Assembly: GCA_964556785.1 (NCBI GenBank)
Contig: CAZKXM010000013.1
Span: 1-30,870, forward strand
Source: CAG-1031 sp964556785
GTDB lineage: Bacteria; Bacteroidota; Bacteroidia; Bacteroidales; Muribaculaceae
Direction: 5' to 3'
Length of the DNA: 30,870 nt
Shown here piece after piece: positions 7,305 through 15,779 of the stretch. The notes under the pieces were generated by a model. That model saw only the letters and a program-made list of their open reading frames with translations, made no database searches and had not been told where the DNA came from. Position numbers and translations under genes: made by a program. The first letter of the stretch is position 1; every line of letters begins with the position of its first letter.

Positions 7305-7922
7305 ATGCGCCGTCTCCTCTTTTTCCTCATTTTGCTGGCCGGTGTTGTCGCGATTTCTTCCGCCGGACATTCCGATCCGTGGGAAAACTACGACGAAGCT
7401 CTTTTCATGGACATGGATCTCGACAGCAATATCGAGACTCCGGCTGTCGCCGCCGATGAAAAGGTGTTTGTCAGAAACTATATGCGCAGTTTTGCTTCAG
7501 AACTGGCCAAGAAGGATTATATCGTTGATCTTGACCGCGATGACGAGGTTGTGATCGTCACGGTTCCCACTGATCGCATATTCCTGCCGAACGACACTCT
7601 CCTCAGCCCTCGCTATGGAAAGTATCTCAATCCGCTGCTCGGCTATATGAAAGATCCCGGGTTGTTTAAGATCGTGTACTGCGTTCATACTGATAACACG
7701 GGGTCAGATACTTATAATCAGGAGCTGTCGCAAAACAGAGTCAATACAATCTACGACTGGATGCTCGACAATGTCGACGAAGATCTTGTGATAATACCCT
7801 TCGCTATGGGCGACACTGACCCTGTCGATGTCAACACAACCCGTGCCGGCCGTGCCGCCAACCGAAGGCTTGAAATTTATTTCATTCCGGGGCCGAATCT
7901 TATTATGCAGGCACGCCGTTAG
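7305..7922 (+). CDS. Secreted OmpA-family C-terminal domain protein
   Basis: The ATG at 7305 gives 205 residues with a signal peptide (MRRLLFFLILLAGVVAISSAG); the longer frame from 7242 overlaps the previous gene and would bury this signal. The C-terminal half matches the OmpA/MotB peptidoglycan-binding fold: an H-T-D-N-T-G-S strand-loop (standing for the usual G-H-T-D-x-x-G), N-Q-E-L-S-Q-N-R-V and the closing N-R-R-L-E-I-Y-F. There is no lipobox, no beta-barrel and only a short N-terminal region of about 70 residues, so it is probably a free periplasmic, peptidoglycan-associated protein. It is the last gene before the ftsY promoter. Confidence 0.8.
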   Translation: MRRLLFFLILLAGVVAISSAGHSDPWENYDEALFMDMDLDSNIETPAVAADEKVFVRNYMRSFASELAKKDYIVDLDRDDEVVIVTVPTDRIFLPNDTLLSPRYGKYLNPLLGYMKDPGLFKIVYCVHTDNTGSDTYNQELSQNRVNTIYDWMLDNVDEDLVIIPFAMGDTDPVDVNTTRAGRAANRRLEIYFIPGPNLIMQARR

Positions 7923-7925
7923 GAT

Positions 7926-7956
7926 TTTGCAGGGCGCGAAAAAAGTTGTAACTTTG
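7926..7956 (+). promoter_or_regulatory. Promoter of ftsY
   Basis: TTTG (7926-7929), 19 nt, then TAACTTTG (7949-7956), followed by C, as often seen in Bacteroidota. It begins 4 nt after the OmpA-domain stop. The leader to the ATG at 7977 would be about 14 nt. It makes ftsY and the following genes independent of the rimM transcript. Confidence 0.75.
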
Positions 7957-7976
7957 CATGTCCTAAACAGAACCCT

Positions 7977-8957
7977 ATGGCAGGATTTTTTAAGAAATTA
8001 TTCAGCAGAGAAAAAAAGGAAACGCTCGATAAAGGTCTCGAAAGAACCAAGAAGAGCGTTTTCGATAAAATCGCGCATGCCGTTGCCGGTAAAAGCAAGG
8101 TTGACGATGATGTTCTCGATGAACTTGAAGAGGTGTTTATCACCAGCGATGTCGGTGTCGACACTACCCTTAAAATCATCAAACGCCTTGAGGAGCGAGT
8201 GGCCCGCGACAAATATATCAACACTCAGGAACTCAACGATCTGCTCTACGACGAGATCTCCTCTCTTCTGGCAGAGACCAATACAGAGACCCTTTCCGAC
8301 GATTTTATCCTTCCCGAGCATGCCGATTCGCCTTATGTGATCATGGTGGTCGGCGTCAATGGCGTAGGGAAGACAACGACGATCGGAAAACTTGCCGCCC
8401 AGTTCAAGAATGCGGGCTATAAGGTTGTGCTCGGAGCCGCCGATACGTTCCGTGCCGCCGCTATCGAGCAGCTCGATGTGTGGGGCGAGCGCGCCGGAGT
8501 GCCTGTCGTTAAGCAGAAGCAGGGTAGCGATCCCGGTGCCGTTGCCTACGACACTCTGCAAAGTGCCAAAGCTCAGGGAGCCGACGTTGTGATAATCGAC
8601 ACTGCCGGCCGTCTGCATAATCAGAAAGGGCTTATGGATGAGCTCACCAAGATCCGCAACGTGATGAGGAAGCTCGTGCCTTCAGCGCCTCACGAAGTTC
8701 TCCTTGTGCTTGACGGTTCAACCGGTCAGAATGCGTTCTCGCAGGCAAAACACTTCACCGAAGCCACTGATGTCAATGCGCTTGCCGTCACAAAGCTTGA
8801 CGGAACGGCTAAGGGCGGAGTGGTGATAGGTATCAGCGACCAGTTCCGCATCCCGGTAAAATATATCGGTCTTGGAGAAGGCATCACCGACCTGCAGGTG
8901 TTCAATAAAACTGAATTCGTAAAGTCGCTTTTCGGGAAAAAGAGTGATGCAGAGTGA
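7977..8957 (+). CDS. ftsY: Signal recognition particle receptor FtsY
   Basis: FtsY is the membrane-associated SRP GTPase that docks ribosome-nascent chain complexes at the Sec translocon. The 326-residue protein has a short basic N-terminus, an N helical bundle (about 20-105) and the G domain: the P-loop G-V-N-G-V-G-K-T-T-T (126-135), the D-T-F-R-A-A-A motif, D-T-A-G-R-L, and T-K-L-D-G near 272. The final G-L-G-E-G-I-T-D-L-Q-V-F is diagnostic of FtsY. The acidic A domain of E. coli FtsY is absent, as in most Bacteroidota. It overlaps rimO by 11 nt. Confidence 0.96.
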   Translation: MAGFFKKLFSREKKETLDKGLERTKKSVFDKIAHAVAGKSKVDDDVLDELEEVFITSDVGVDTTLKIIKRLEERVARDKYINTQELNDLLYDEISSLLAETNTETLSDDFILPEHADSPYVIMVVGVNGVGKTTTIGKLAAQFKNAGYKVVLGAADTFRAAAIEQLDVWGERAGVPVVKQKQGSDPGAVAYDTLQSAKAQGADVVIIDTAGRLHNQKGLMDELTKIRNVMRKLVPSAPHEVLLVLDGSTGQNAFSQAKHFTEATDVNALAVTKLDGTAKGGVVIGISDQFRIPVKYIGLGEGITDLQVFNKTEFVKSLFGKKSDAE

Positions 8958-10269
8958 TCGCCGGCGTCAGAAAGTCGATGTCATAACTCTGGGCTGTTCG
9001 AAGAATCTTGTTGACTCCGAACGTTTGCTCGCCATGCTCGCCGATGCGGGTTGTGATGCTGTTCACGAACCTGAATCGACAGGACGCGATCATATTGTAG
9101 TGATAAACACCTGCGGCTTTATCGGCGATGCAAAGGAAGAGTCGGTCAATGAGATTCTTAAGTGGGCGCAGGAGCGAAGATCGGGCCGTATAAAGCAGCT
9201 CATAGTTATGGGTTGCCTTTCGGAGCGTTACCGAGATGAGCTGAAGCGCGAGATTCCGGAGGTTGACAGATGGTATGGCAAGACCGATTGGGTCGGCATG
9301 GTTACCGATCTGATCAAAGATGCCCCCGGCTCGGCATCATTTGACCGTGTGATCACCACGCCGTCACACCACGCTTATATCAAAATTGCAGAAGGTTGTA
9401 ACCGCTTCTGCTCTTTCTGTGCCATTCCGCTGATAACCGGACGTTTCCGTTCGCGCACTATTGATGATATAGTTGAAGAAACGCGTATGCTCGTTCAGCG
9501 CGGAGTGAAGGAATTCAATGTAATCGCGCAAGATCTATCGAGCTACGGGCGCGACATTTATGGCCAAAGTGCCCTTGCGCGGTTGATCGACACGATGGCT
9601 GATGTTGAAGGCGTAGAGTGGATTCGGCTGCACTACGCCTATCCCGCTGATTTCCCGATGGATCTGCTCGATGTGATGGCACGTCGTGACAATGTTTGCA
9701 AGTATCTTGATATTGCCTTGCAACACATCTCTGATCCTGTCCTGAAGAACATGCGTCGCCATATCGACGGCAAACAGACGCGCGAACTTTTGGCCGAAAT
9801 ACGTCGCCGGGTGCCCGGAATTCATATCCGCACCACTCTCATGACCGGTTTCCCCGGCGAGGGCGACGCTGAATTCGGTGAGCTTATCGATTTCGTGAAG
9901 GAGCAGCGCTTCGAACGCATGGGCGCTTTTGCCTATTGTGAGGAAGATGACACCTACGGCGCCATTCACTTTACCGACGATATTCCCCAGGAAGTAAAGC
10001 AACAGAGGCTCGACCGCCTGATGGCTGTTCAGGAGGAGATTTCTCAGGAAATCCAGAATGCCAAAGTAGGACAGACGGTTAGGATCATAATCGACCGCGA
10101 GGAGAGCGATTGCTATGTCGGCAGAACCGAATGGGATTCTCCTGAGGTCGACCCCGAGGTGCTTGTACGTAAAACCGGCAATTGTCCTAAACTTAAGCGT
10201 GGTGAGTTTTACACAGTGAAGATCGTTGAGGCTCTTCCTTTTGAACTTATAGCAGAATATTCTGAATGA
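8947..10269 (+). CDS. rimO: Ribosomal protein S12 methylthiotransferase RimO
   Basis: A radical-SAM iron-sulfur enzyme that adds a methylthio group to the conserved aspartate of ribosomal protein S12. From the ATG at 8947 it is 440 residues; a GTG three bases earlier is an alternative. Domain order is the MTTase N-terminal domain with three cluster cysteines (L-G-C-S-K-N, N-T-C-G-F and M-G-C-L-S-E), the radical-SAM core with C-N-R-F-C-S-F-C, and a C-terminal TRAM domain. The S-K-N-x-V-D-S-E motif and the E-G-C-N-R-x-C-x-F-C-A-I-P loop favour RimO over MiaB. It overlaps ftsY at its start and the isochorismate synthase gene at its end (ATGA). Confidence 0.95.
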   Translation: MQSDRRRQKVDVITLGCSKNLVDSERLLAMLADAGCDAVHEPESTGRDHIVVINTCGFIGDAKEESVNEILKWAQERRSGRIKQLIVMGCLSERYRDELKREIPEVDRWYGKTDWVGMVTDLIKDAPGSASFDRVITTPSHHAYIKIAEGCNRFCSFCAIPLITGRFRSRTIDDIVEETRMLVQRGVKEFNVIAQDLSSYGRDIYGQSALARLIDTMADVEGVEWIRLHYAYPADFPMDLLDVMARRDNVCKYLDIALQHISDPVLKNMRRHIDGKQTRELLAEIRRRVPGIHIRTTLMTGFPGEGDAEFGELIDFVKEQRFERMGAFAYCEEDDTYGAIHFTDDIPQEVKQQRLDRLMAVQEEISQEIQNAKVGQTVRIIIDREESDCYVGRTEWDSPEVDPEVLVRKTGNCPKLKRGEFYTVKIVEALPFELIAEYSE

Positions 10270-11390
10270 TGAAGCCCGAGATATTTACTGCTCAGCAGCG
10301 CCGTGCAGCCGAAATTTGTCTGTCGCATAACATGCCGTTCGCACTGTTCGCATTGCCCGGTGAAGGAATGCAGTTTGTTGCATCGCGCCCCTCCGAAGAT
10401 GAAGGCCGCAATGAATGGGATCCAAAGAATCATAGCTGGGAAGGGTTTATAATCAACTTCTTCGGAAACGATGAAGACTATGTTGCCGGAGTGCGCAACG
10501 AGTTTGACGACCACACAGTTGTCAATTTCCTCAATCAGAACCCTGCTCCGTTCGCCCCGTCGCTCATTGAATCGCCGAGCAATGAATCGACAGGCCGCAT
10601 CAAATATCTTTCGATGGCAACCAGCATCATTTCAAGGCTTAAGCGTGAAGGCGGAAAAACGGTGTTCTCGCGAGTAATCGTTGATCTTAAGGAAGGTTCG
10701 GTGATCGATACGGCTGAAGCTTATCTGAGCATGTTTCCCGATACATTCCGCTATCTCTGTTTCACTCAGGAAACCGGACTCTGGTTCGGCGCCACACCTG
10801 AGCTGCTGGCCACTTACACTCCGTCGACAAAGTGGCTCGACACGGTTGCCCTTGCCGGCACGATGCCGATTGATTCGACCGTCTCATGGAGCACGAAGAA
10901 TATAGCCGAGCACACCTTTGTAGTTACCTATCTCCTTGAGCGCCTTGAGGAACTCGGGGCTGATGAAATCAAGCTTGATAAGATAGATGAGCTTAAGTTT
11001 GGCAAAGTTAAACACCTGCTGACGCGCATCAGAGCCCATTTGCCGGTGAAGAATCCCCGCGGCCTGCTCTATGCGCTCAGTCCCACTCCCGCTCTTGCCG
11101 GAGTGCCGCGCGATAAGGCGATTTCCGAGATTATTCTGTGTGAAACCCACAGTCGCCTCTGCTACGGAGGTTTTGTAGGGGCTGTCAACAAGAAGAATCT
11201 ATCGGCTTTCGCTAATCTGCGCTGTGCAACCGTGCGCCGTGATTCGGAGTCGAATCCTGATCTGTGGACCTACTATGTGTTTGCAGGCGGAGGACTGACT
11301 GCCAAATCCAAGCCTGAAGATGAATGGGATGAAGGTCAGGCAAAAACATTCCCTTTAAGAAAGGCAATCAATCCCGAAATTACAATATAA
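10266..11390 (+). CDS. menF: Isochorismate synthase (chorismate-binding enzyme, MenF/EntC type)
   Basis: Converts chorismate to isochorismate, the first step to menaquinone. The 374-residue protein has the ADC synthase/chorismate-binding fold: F-S-R-V-I near 155, F-G-A-T-P-E-L-L-A, A-L-A-G-T-M-P, an E-H-x-F-V-V helix, and H-L-L-T-R-I-R-A, followed by L-S-P-T-P-A-L-A-G-V-P and Y-G-G-F-V-G. The P-T-P-A-V-x-G-x-P-like motif fits isochorismate synthase better than anthranilate or aminodeoxychorismate synthase. No menD, menB, menC or menE follows, so the gene is detached from the usual menaquinone cluster here. The start overlaps the rimO stop by 4 nt; a second ATG lies one codon in. Confidence 0.88.
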   Translation: MMKPEIFTAQQRRAAEICLSHNMPFALFALPGEGMQFVASRPSEDEGRNEWDPKNHSWEGFIINFFGNDEDYVAGVRNEFDDHTVVNFLNQNPAPFAPSLIESPSNESTGRIKYLSMATSIISRLKREGGKTVFSRVIVDLKEGSVIDTAEAYLSMFPDTFRYLCFTQETGLWFGATPELLATYTPSTKWLDTVALAGTMPIDSTVSWSTKNIAEHTFVVTYLLERLEELGADEIKLDKIDELKFGKVKHLLTRIRAHLPVKNPRGLLYALSPTPALAGVPRDKAISEIILCETHSRLCYGGFVGAVNKKNLSAFANLRCATVRRDSESNPDLWTYYVFAGGGLTAKSKPEDEWDEGQAKTFPLRKAINPEITI

Positions 11391-11438
11391 ATCGGTTTCA
11401 TAACAAAATTATTTAAGGACAGATACCTGAACTGACCG

Positions 11439-12827
11439 ATGGAAAAAAAGAATAAATCCGGCAAAGTATTTCTGATCGTGCTCATTGCGCTCGCTGTTGT
11501 TACGGGCGTTTCGTTCATGCCTCTCGAGAAATGGACCGGAGGTAAAGTAAAGGATTTCTCGTTGATTCGCGACATCCTTCCCGATTCACTCCTCTCAGCC
11601 GACGATGATTCGACAAATCTCGCCGCTCTCGATCCCGAACTGCTTAAAGCCCAGCAGAACGACAATGCCGTTGCGCAGCAGTTTGACGCTGATGGAAATC
11701 CTATTTACTCCGATTCGATTATCTCGGAGGTGAAACCTTCGCAGGTCAACGGAATGACCGTGATCGAAGACTATACCGTCGGCGAAGTGGGACTCTATCA
11801 TTTCCGTAAGGCTCTCAAGGAGGGCCGGCTGGCGAGGATGACCGTCGTGGGCGATTCATATATCGAGGGCGATATTTTCACTCAGAACCTTCGAGAGAAT
11901 CTGCAGGACAGTTTCGGCGGACAGGGCACAGGGTATATGAACATGCACTCCGACTTCCCCGGTTTCCGCCGTTCGGTGCGTCAGGGAGGCAATGGCTGGA
12001 GCGAATTTGCCGCAACAAAGAAGGGAAATCCGAAATATATAGGAATTTCCGAGCACTATTTCATGCCTAAAGGTAACGCGCTGTCGACATATCAGGGCGT
12101 AAGCGCGCTGCGTCATGCCGACAAGTGGAGCGTCTCTCAGTTCCTGTTTATTTCTCCGTCAAACACAACCCTGATGCTCAAGACAAACGGTGACTGGACT
12201 GAGTATCCCGTCACCGGTTCTCCAGATGTTCAGTGCATCACCATCAACGGTGAGACTCAGGAGTTCGATATCCGTTGCTCCGACAGCAAGTTGGTTGCTC
12301 TTGGGGTGTGGCTCGACGGACAGAAAGGTGTTGCTGTCGACTGTATGTCATCGCGCGGCTATTCCGGTGTAACTCTCGCACGTCTCGATGTCGACCTTTG
12401 CCGTCAGATGTCGAAGTTCATCAACTACGATCTGATTGTGCTTGAATTCGGTATCAATGCCATGACTGCCAAGCAGACCGACTATACTGTCTATGCCAAC
12501 AAGCTTGTGGAGGTTATAAACCGTGTGAGAAGCTGCTATCCTTCGGCCGACATCCTTTTGATGGGTATTGGCGACCGAGGCGAAAAGGTGGCAGGAACGG
12601 TCCGCTCAATGCGTTCGGCCCCTTATATGATCGAGGCGCAACGCACTGCGGCCCGACGTGCTCACTGTCTGTTCTGGGACACTCGTCAGGCAATGGGGGG
12701 CGACGATGCAATTGTGAGATGGTCGGCAGAAGGCCGTGCCAACAAGGATTACATCCACCTTACTCATAAAGGTGGCGAAGAACTTGCCCGACTGATGACC
12801 GAGGCGTTGATGCCGATGTTGCGTTGA
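11439..12827 (+). CDS. Membrane-anchored SGNH/GDSL hydrolase-fold protein (first of two)
   Basis: A 462-residue protein with a basic N-terminus and one uncleaved-looking transmembrane segment (about 9-25), so most of it lies in the periplasm. Residues about 45-105 are a D/N/Q-rich linker. The SGNH catalytic elements are visible: G-D-S with nucleophile Ser140, G-I-N with Asn340, and D-Y-I-H giving Asp437 and His440. The spacing between blocks I and III (about 200 residues) is larger than in simple GDSL esterases and leaves room for a beta-rich insertion, as in AlgJ/AlgX-like and DltD-like O-acyl transfer partners. It is followed 19 nt later by a second SGNH gene and then an MBOAT gene. I infer a role in O-acylation or deacylation of a surface glycan. 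The substrate is unknown. Confidence 0.82.
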   Translation: MEKKNKSGKVFLIVLIALAVVTGVSFMPLEKWTGGKVKDFSLIRDILPDSLLSADDDSTNLAALDPELLKAQQNDNAVAQQFDADGNPIYSDSIISEVKPSQVNGMTVIEDYTVGEVGLYHFRKALKEGRLARMTVVGDSYIEGDIFTQNLRENLQDSFGGQGTGYMNMHSDFPGFRRSVRQGGNGWSEFAATKKGNPKYIGISEHYFMPKGNALSTYQGVSALRHADKWSVSQFLFISPSNTTLMLKTNGDWTEYPVTGSPDVQCITINGETQEFDIRCSDSKLVALGVWLDGQKGVAVDCMSSRGYSGVTLARLDVDLCRQMSKFINYDLIVLEFGINAMTAKQTDYTVYANKLVEVINRVRSCYPSADILLMGIGDRGEKVAGTVRSMRSAPYMIEAQRTAARRAHCLFWDTRQAMGGDDAIVRWSAEGRANKDYIHLTHKGGEELARLMTEALMPMLR

Positions 12828-12846
12828 TCAGGCAAAAATCAGAATT

Positions 12847-14292
12847 ATGAAAAGGAGATTTCTTACAATATTTGTCTCTGTGGCGTTGATGATGCCGGTC
12901 TGGAATCAGGCGGCGGCATCACCTGTCAGTCAGGTGACCTTTTCGTCTGAGAACGATGACGAGGATGAGGCCGCCGATGATGACGGCGCTACAGTTACTT
13001 CCGATGATAACGATGCTTCGGTGCGTCAGAATGCCGTAATTGATTTTGGAGAGATCTCTGACGATGATATAGACATCCCTGTTCCGACGTTCATTCATCG
13101 TGACCGAAACCATATTGAGTTTAATGGTGCCGACTGGACCGCCCTGAGAAAGGCATTTGCAAACGCAGAGATTAAGCCGGTGTCGATAGTTCACATCGGT
13201 GACAGCCACATTCAGGCCGATATCGGCACAGGCACCACCCGTGAACTTCTCCAGTATGATTTCGGCAATGCAGGCCGTGGACTTGTCACGCCGCTGAAAA
13301 TGAGCGGCACCAACCAGCCGTCTGACTATTCCTTCTCAAGCAGTGACAACTGGCAGCCGGTTAAACTGATGAGCCGCCGCTGGGAGCGTCCGATGGGTTT
13401 TACCGGAACGTCGGTTCACCCGATGATGCAGAGCTCGTCAGTGACGATCGGCACAACCGAGAGCGATGATTATAATCCCTTCAAGTCAATCACTCTCTTC
13501 CATGGCGGCAAGATGCAGATCGAGAAGGTGGTTAACCAGTATGGCTCGCAGCTGCATTACAGGGCTATCCCGTCGCGCGACTACACACACATCATCCTTG
13601 CGTCAGCCGAAACTAAAGTCACCGTTTATTTTAAGTCGCACGGCGATCTGACACTGTATGGCGCATCGCTTTCGGGCGACAAGCCGGGATTGTTCTATCA
13701 TGCGATCGGTAATAATGGAGCAACCTATGCCACCTATAACAAGATCGGTACCGTAGGCGTAGGCATTTCGGCCCTTCAGCCTGATCTGGTTATCATTTCG
13801 CTTGGCACAAACGAAGCATTCGGAAACCCCGATGCAAGCACTTTTTATAACACGATTGACCGTCTGGTAAGCAACATCCGCTACTCAAATCCTTCGGCAC
13901 AGATTCTTCTTGTCACACCGATGGAATGCCAGAAATCGGTAACGAAAACAGTGAGCAAGAAGGTCGCTTCAGGTTCACGACGCTCAAAAGGGGGCAAAAA
14001 GCGCCGTCGTTCGGGAGGTACAAGAACGGTTACCTCTACCGTCAAGACTTATCAGCGCAATGCCAATATCCCGACAATGCGCAACGAAATTCTCCGTTAC
14101 GGCCGCGAGAATGGTGTTGCCGTACTCGATTTCTATGAAGTTGCAGGAGGGCAGGGCGCTTCCGATAGCTGGATCAACAACAATCTCTTTGCCAAAGATC
14201 GGATTCATCACTCCTACAAGGGTTACCATCTTACAGGCCGACTTATGTATGACGCTTTGATTGACGCACTTAAACAGGAAAACAAACAGTGA
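12847..14292 (+). CDS. Secreted SGNH/GDSL hydrolase-fold protein (second of two)
   Basis: A 481-residue protein with a cleavable signal peptide (MKRRFLTIFVSVALMMPVWN, cleavage near A-A-A-S at 22-25). A strongly acidic linker (about 35-80) follows, then an SGNH domain with G-D-S (Ser120), G-T-N (320-322) and D-R-I-H (Asp451, His454). Between the last two blocks is an unusual K/R/S/G-rich insertion (about 364-400, including K-K-R-R-R-S). It is clearly diverged from the preceding SGNH protein and not a tandem copy. The stop overlaps the MBOAT start (GTGA), which implies coupled translation. It probably works in the periplasm with the MBOAT protein, accepting or transferring acyl groups. The acceptor polymer cannot be read from the sequence. 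Confidence 0.82.
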   Translation: MKRRFLTIFVSVALMMPVWNQAAASPVSQVTFSSENDDEDEAADDDGATVTSDDNDASVRQNAVIDFGEISDDDIDIPVPTFIHRDRNHIEFNGADWTALRKAFANAEIKPVSIVHIGDSHIQADIGTGTTRELLQYDFGNAGRGLVTPLKMSGTNQPSDYSFSSSDNWQPVKLMSRRWERPMGFTGTSVHPMMQSSSVTIGTTESDDYNPFKSITLFHGGKMQIEKVVNQYGSQLHYRAIPSRDYTHIILASAETKVTVYFKSHGDLTLYGASLSGDKPGLFYHAIGNNGATYATYNKIGTVGVGISALQPDLVIISLGTNEAFGNPDASTFYNTIDRLVSNIRYSNPSAQILLVTPMECQKSVTKTVSKKVASGSRRSKGGKKRRRSGGTRTVTSTVKTYQRNANIPTMRNEILRYGRENGVAVLDFYEVAGGQGASDSWINNNLFAKDRIHHSYKGYHLTGRLMYDALIDALKQENKQ

Positions 14293-15779
14293 ACAGTCTT
14301 CAGGTTGATTTTGACAAACTTTTGAAAGTGCTCGATTATGACAGCGCCAATCCTTTGCTGTTCAACACCGGGCTCTTTTTCCTGTTATTCGTTGCCTTTC
14401 TTGGTATCTACAGGCTGCTCAGGGCCCATAGAACGGTGAAGATGATCTTCGTGATCCTGTTCTCACTTTATTTCTACTATAAATCGTCGGCGTCTTATTG
14501 CTTTATTCTGCTCGGAGTGTGTGTGAGCGACTTCGTTCTTGGAATCCTTATGGGCAAGGCACGCAAGAATTGGGTTAAGCGGATTATCGTTACCCTGAAC
14601 GTGGTGATCAATGTCGGGATGCTTGTTTATTTCAAGTATTTCAATCTTTTGCTTGAGACGATCTCCAACTTCAGCGTTACAAAATTTGATGCGCTCGATA
14701 TCATTCTTCCAGCAGGTATTTCATTCTTCACGTTCCGCTCAATCAGCTATATTGTCGATATCTATCGCGGCGACATCAAACCTTGCCGCAATTTTCTTGA
14801 CTACACATTCTTCCTCACTTTCTTCCCTCCGCTCCTTGCCGGGCCGGTGGTGAGGGCAAAGGATATGCTGCCGCAGGTCAGTGCCAACCCTGTTGCCGAC
14901 AAGGCTATGGTGAGCGAAGGCCTGTTCCTGATTATCGCCGGTTTGATAAAGAAGGTTGTGGTTGCCGATTTCATCAGCGGCAACTTCGTCGACCGTATTT
15001 TTGACAATCCGTCGCTCTACAGCGGGTTTGAAAACTTGATGGGGGTCTATGGTTTTGCCATTCAGCTTTATTGCGACTTCTCGGGTTATTCCGACATGGC
15101 GATCGGCATTGCGCTTCTTCTGGGCTACCGCTTCAAAGATAATTTCAGGTCGCCGTTTAAGTCACAGAGTCCCACTGAGTTCTGGCGGCGCTGGCACATT
15201 TCGCTCTCAACATGGCTTCGCGACTATGTTTATATTCCCATGGGTGGCAACCGATGCTCAAAGCCCCGCGCCTATTTCAATCAGTTTGCAACGATGGTTG
15301 TAGGAGGTCTGTGGCACGGTGCTTCATGGATGTATGTTATCTGGGGTGCGCTCCACGGTCTGTTGCTCGTTATCCACAAATCATTGAAAAGCCTTCTCCC
15401 TGCGTTGCCTGAACATAAGAAGGGAGCATGGTGGAGAGTGTCGTTCAACGTGTTCCTGACCTTCAACCTTGTGGCGCTGGTGTTCGTGTTTTTCAGAATG
15501 CGTTCGCTCGAGCAGGCGCAACAGATGGCACATCAGATTTTCCACGACTTTCATCTCGGAATAGCGCCACAGTTCATAGCCGGTTATTTCACTATTATCC
15601 TTGCCTGTCTGCTGGGCTACTTCATGCACATGATGCCCGGTGACTGGACTCAGAAATTCAAGGAACTGTTCAAGAGATTCCCGTTCTGGACCCAGGCTAT
15701 CATTGTGGCCATCGTGATTCTGATTGTGATTCAGGTTCGCCAGAGCGACATTGTTCCGTTCATTTATCTGCAATACTGA
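14289..15779 (+). CDS. MBOAT family membrane-bound O-acyltransferase (AlgI/DltB/PatA-like)
   Basis: A polytopic inner-membrane protein of 496 residues with about ten hydrophobic segments. These enzymes pass an acyl group, often acetyl, from the cytoplasm to periplasmic partners. Signature regions are the P-A-G-I-S-F-F-T-F-R loop (141-150), P-T-E-F-W-R-R-W-H-I-S-L-S-T-W-L-R-D-Y-V-Y-I-P (295-317) and G-G-L-W-H-G-A-S-W, with the putative catalytic His343. These match the AlgI branch closely. It starts at GTG 14289, overlapping the upstream TGA. The two SGNH genes before it are the natural partners, as AlgJ/AlgX are for AlgI, DltD for DltB and PatB for PatA. Its stop overlaps the next ATG by one base (TGATG). 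Family confidence is high; the target is unknown. Confidence 0.9.
   Translation: MNSLQVDFDKLLKVLDYDSANPLLFNTGLFFLLFVAFLGIYRLLRAHRTVKMIFVILFSLYFYYKSSASYCFILLGVCVSDFVLGILMGKARKNWVKRIIVTLNVVINVGMLVYFKYFNLLLETISNFSVTKFDALDIILPAGISFFTFRSISYIVDIYRGDIKPCRNFLDYTFFLTFFPPLLAGPVVRAKDMLPQVSANPVADKAMVSEGLFLIIAGLIKKVVVADFISGNFVDRIFDNPSLYSGFENLMGVYGFAIQLYCDFSGYSDMAIGIALLLGYRFKDNFRSPFKSQSPTEFWRRWHISLSTWLRDYVYIPMGGNRCSKPRAYFNQFATMVVGGLWHGASWMYVIWGALHGLLLVIHKSLKSLLPALPEHKKGAWWRVSFNVFLTFNLVALVFVFFRMRSLEQAQQMAHQIFHDFHLGIAPQFIAGYFTIILACLLGYFMHMMPGDWTQKFKELFKRFPFWTQAIIVAIVILIVIQVRQSDIVPFIYLQY

Noticed and set aside
9535..10002. 155-residue frame opposite rimO
   Set aside because: Shadow of a firmly identified gene; no start context or domain.
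12847..14292. The two SGNH genes as a recent tandem duplication
   Set aside because: Apart from the catalytic blocks, the sequences, N-termini and insertions are quite different, so any duplication is ancient.
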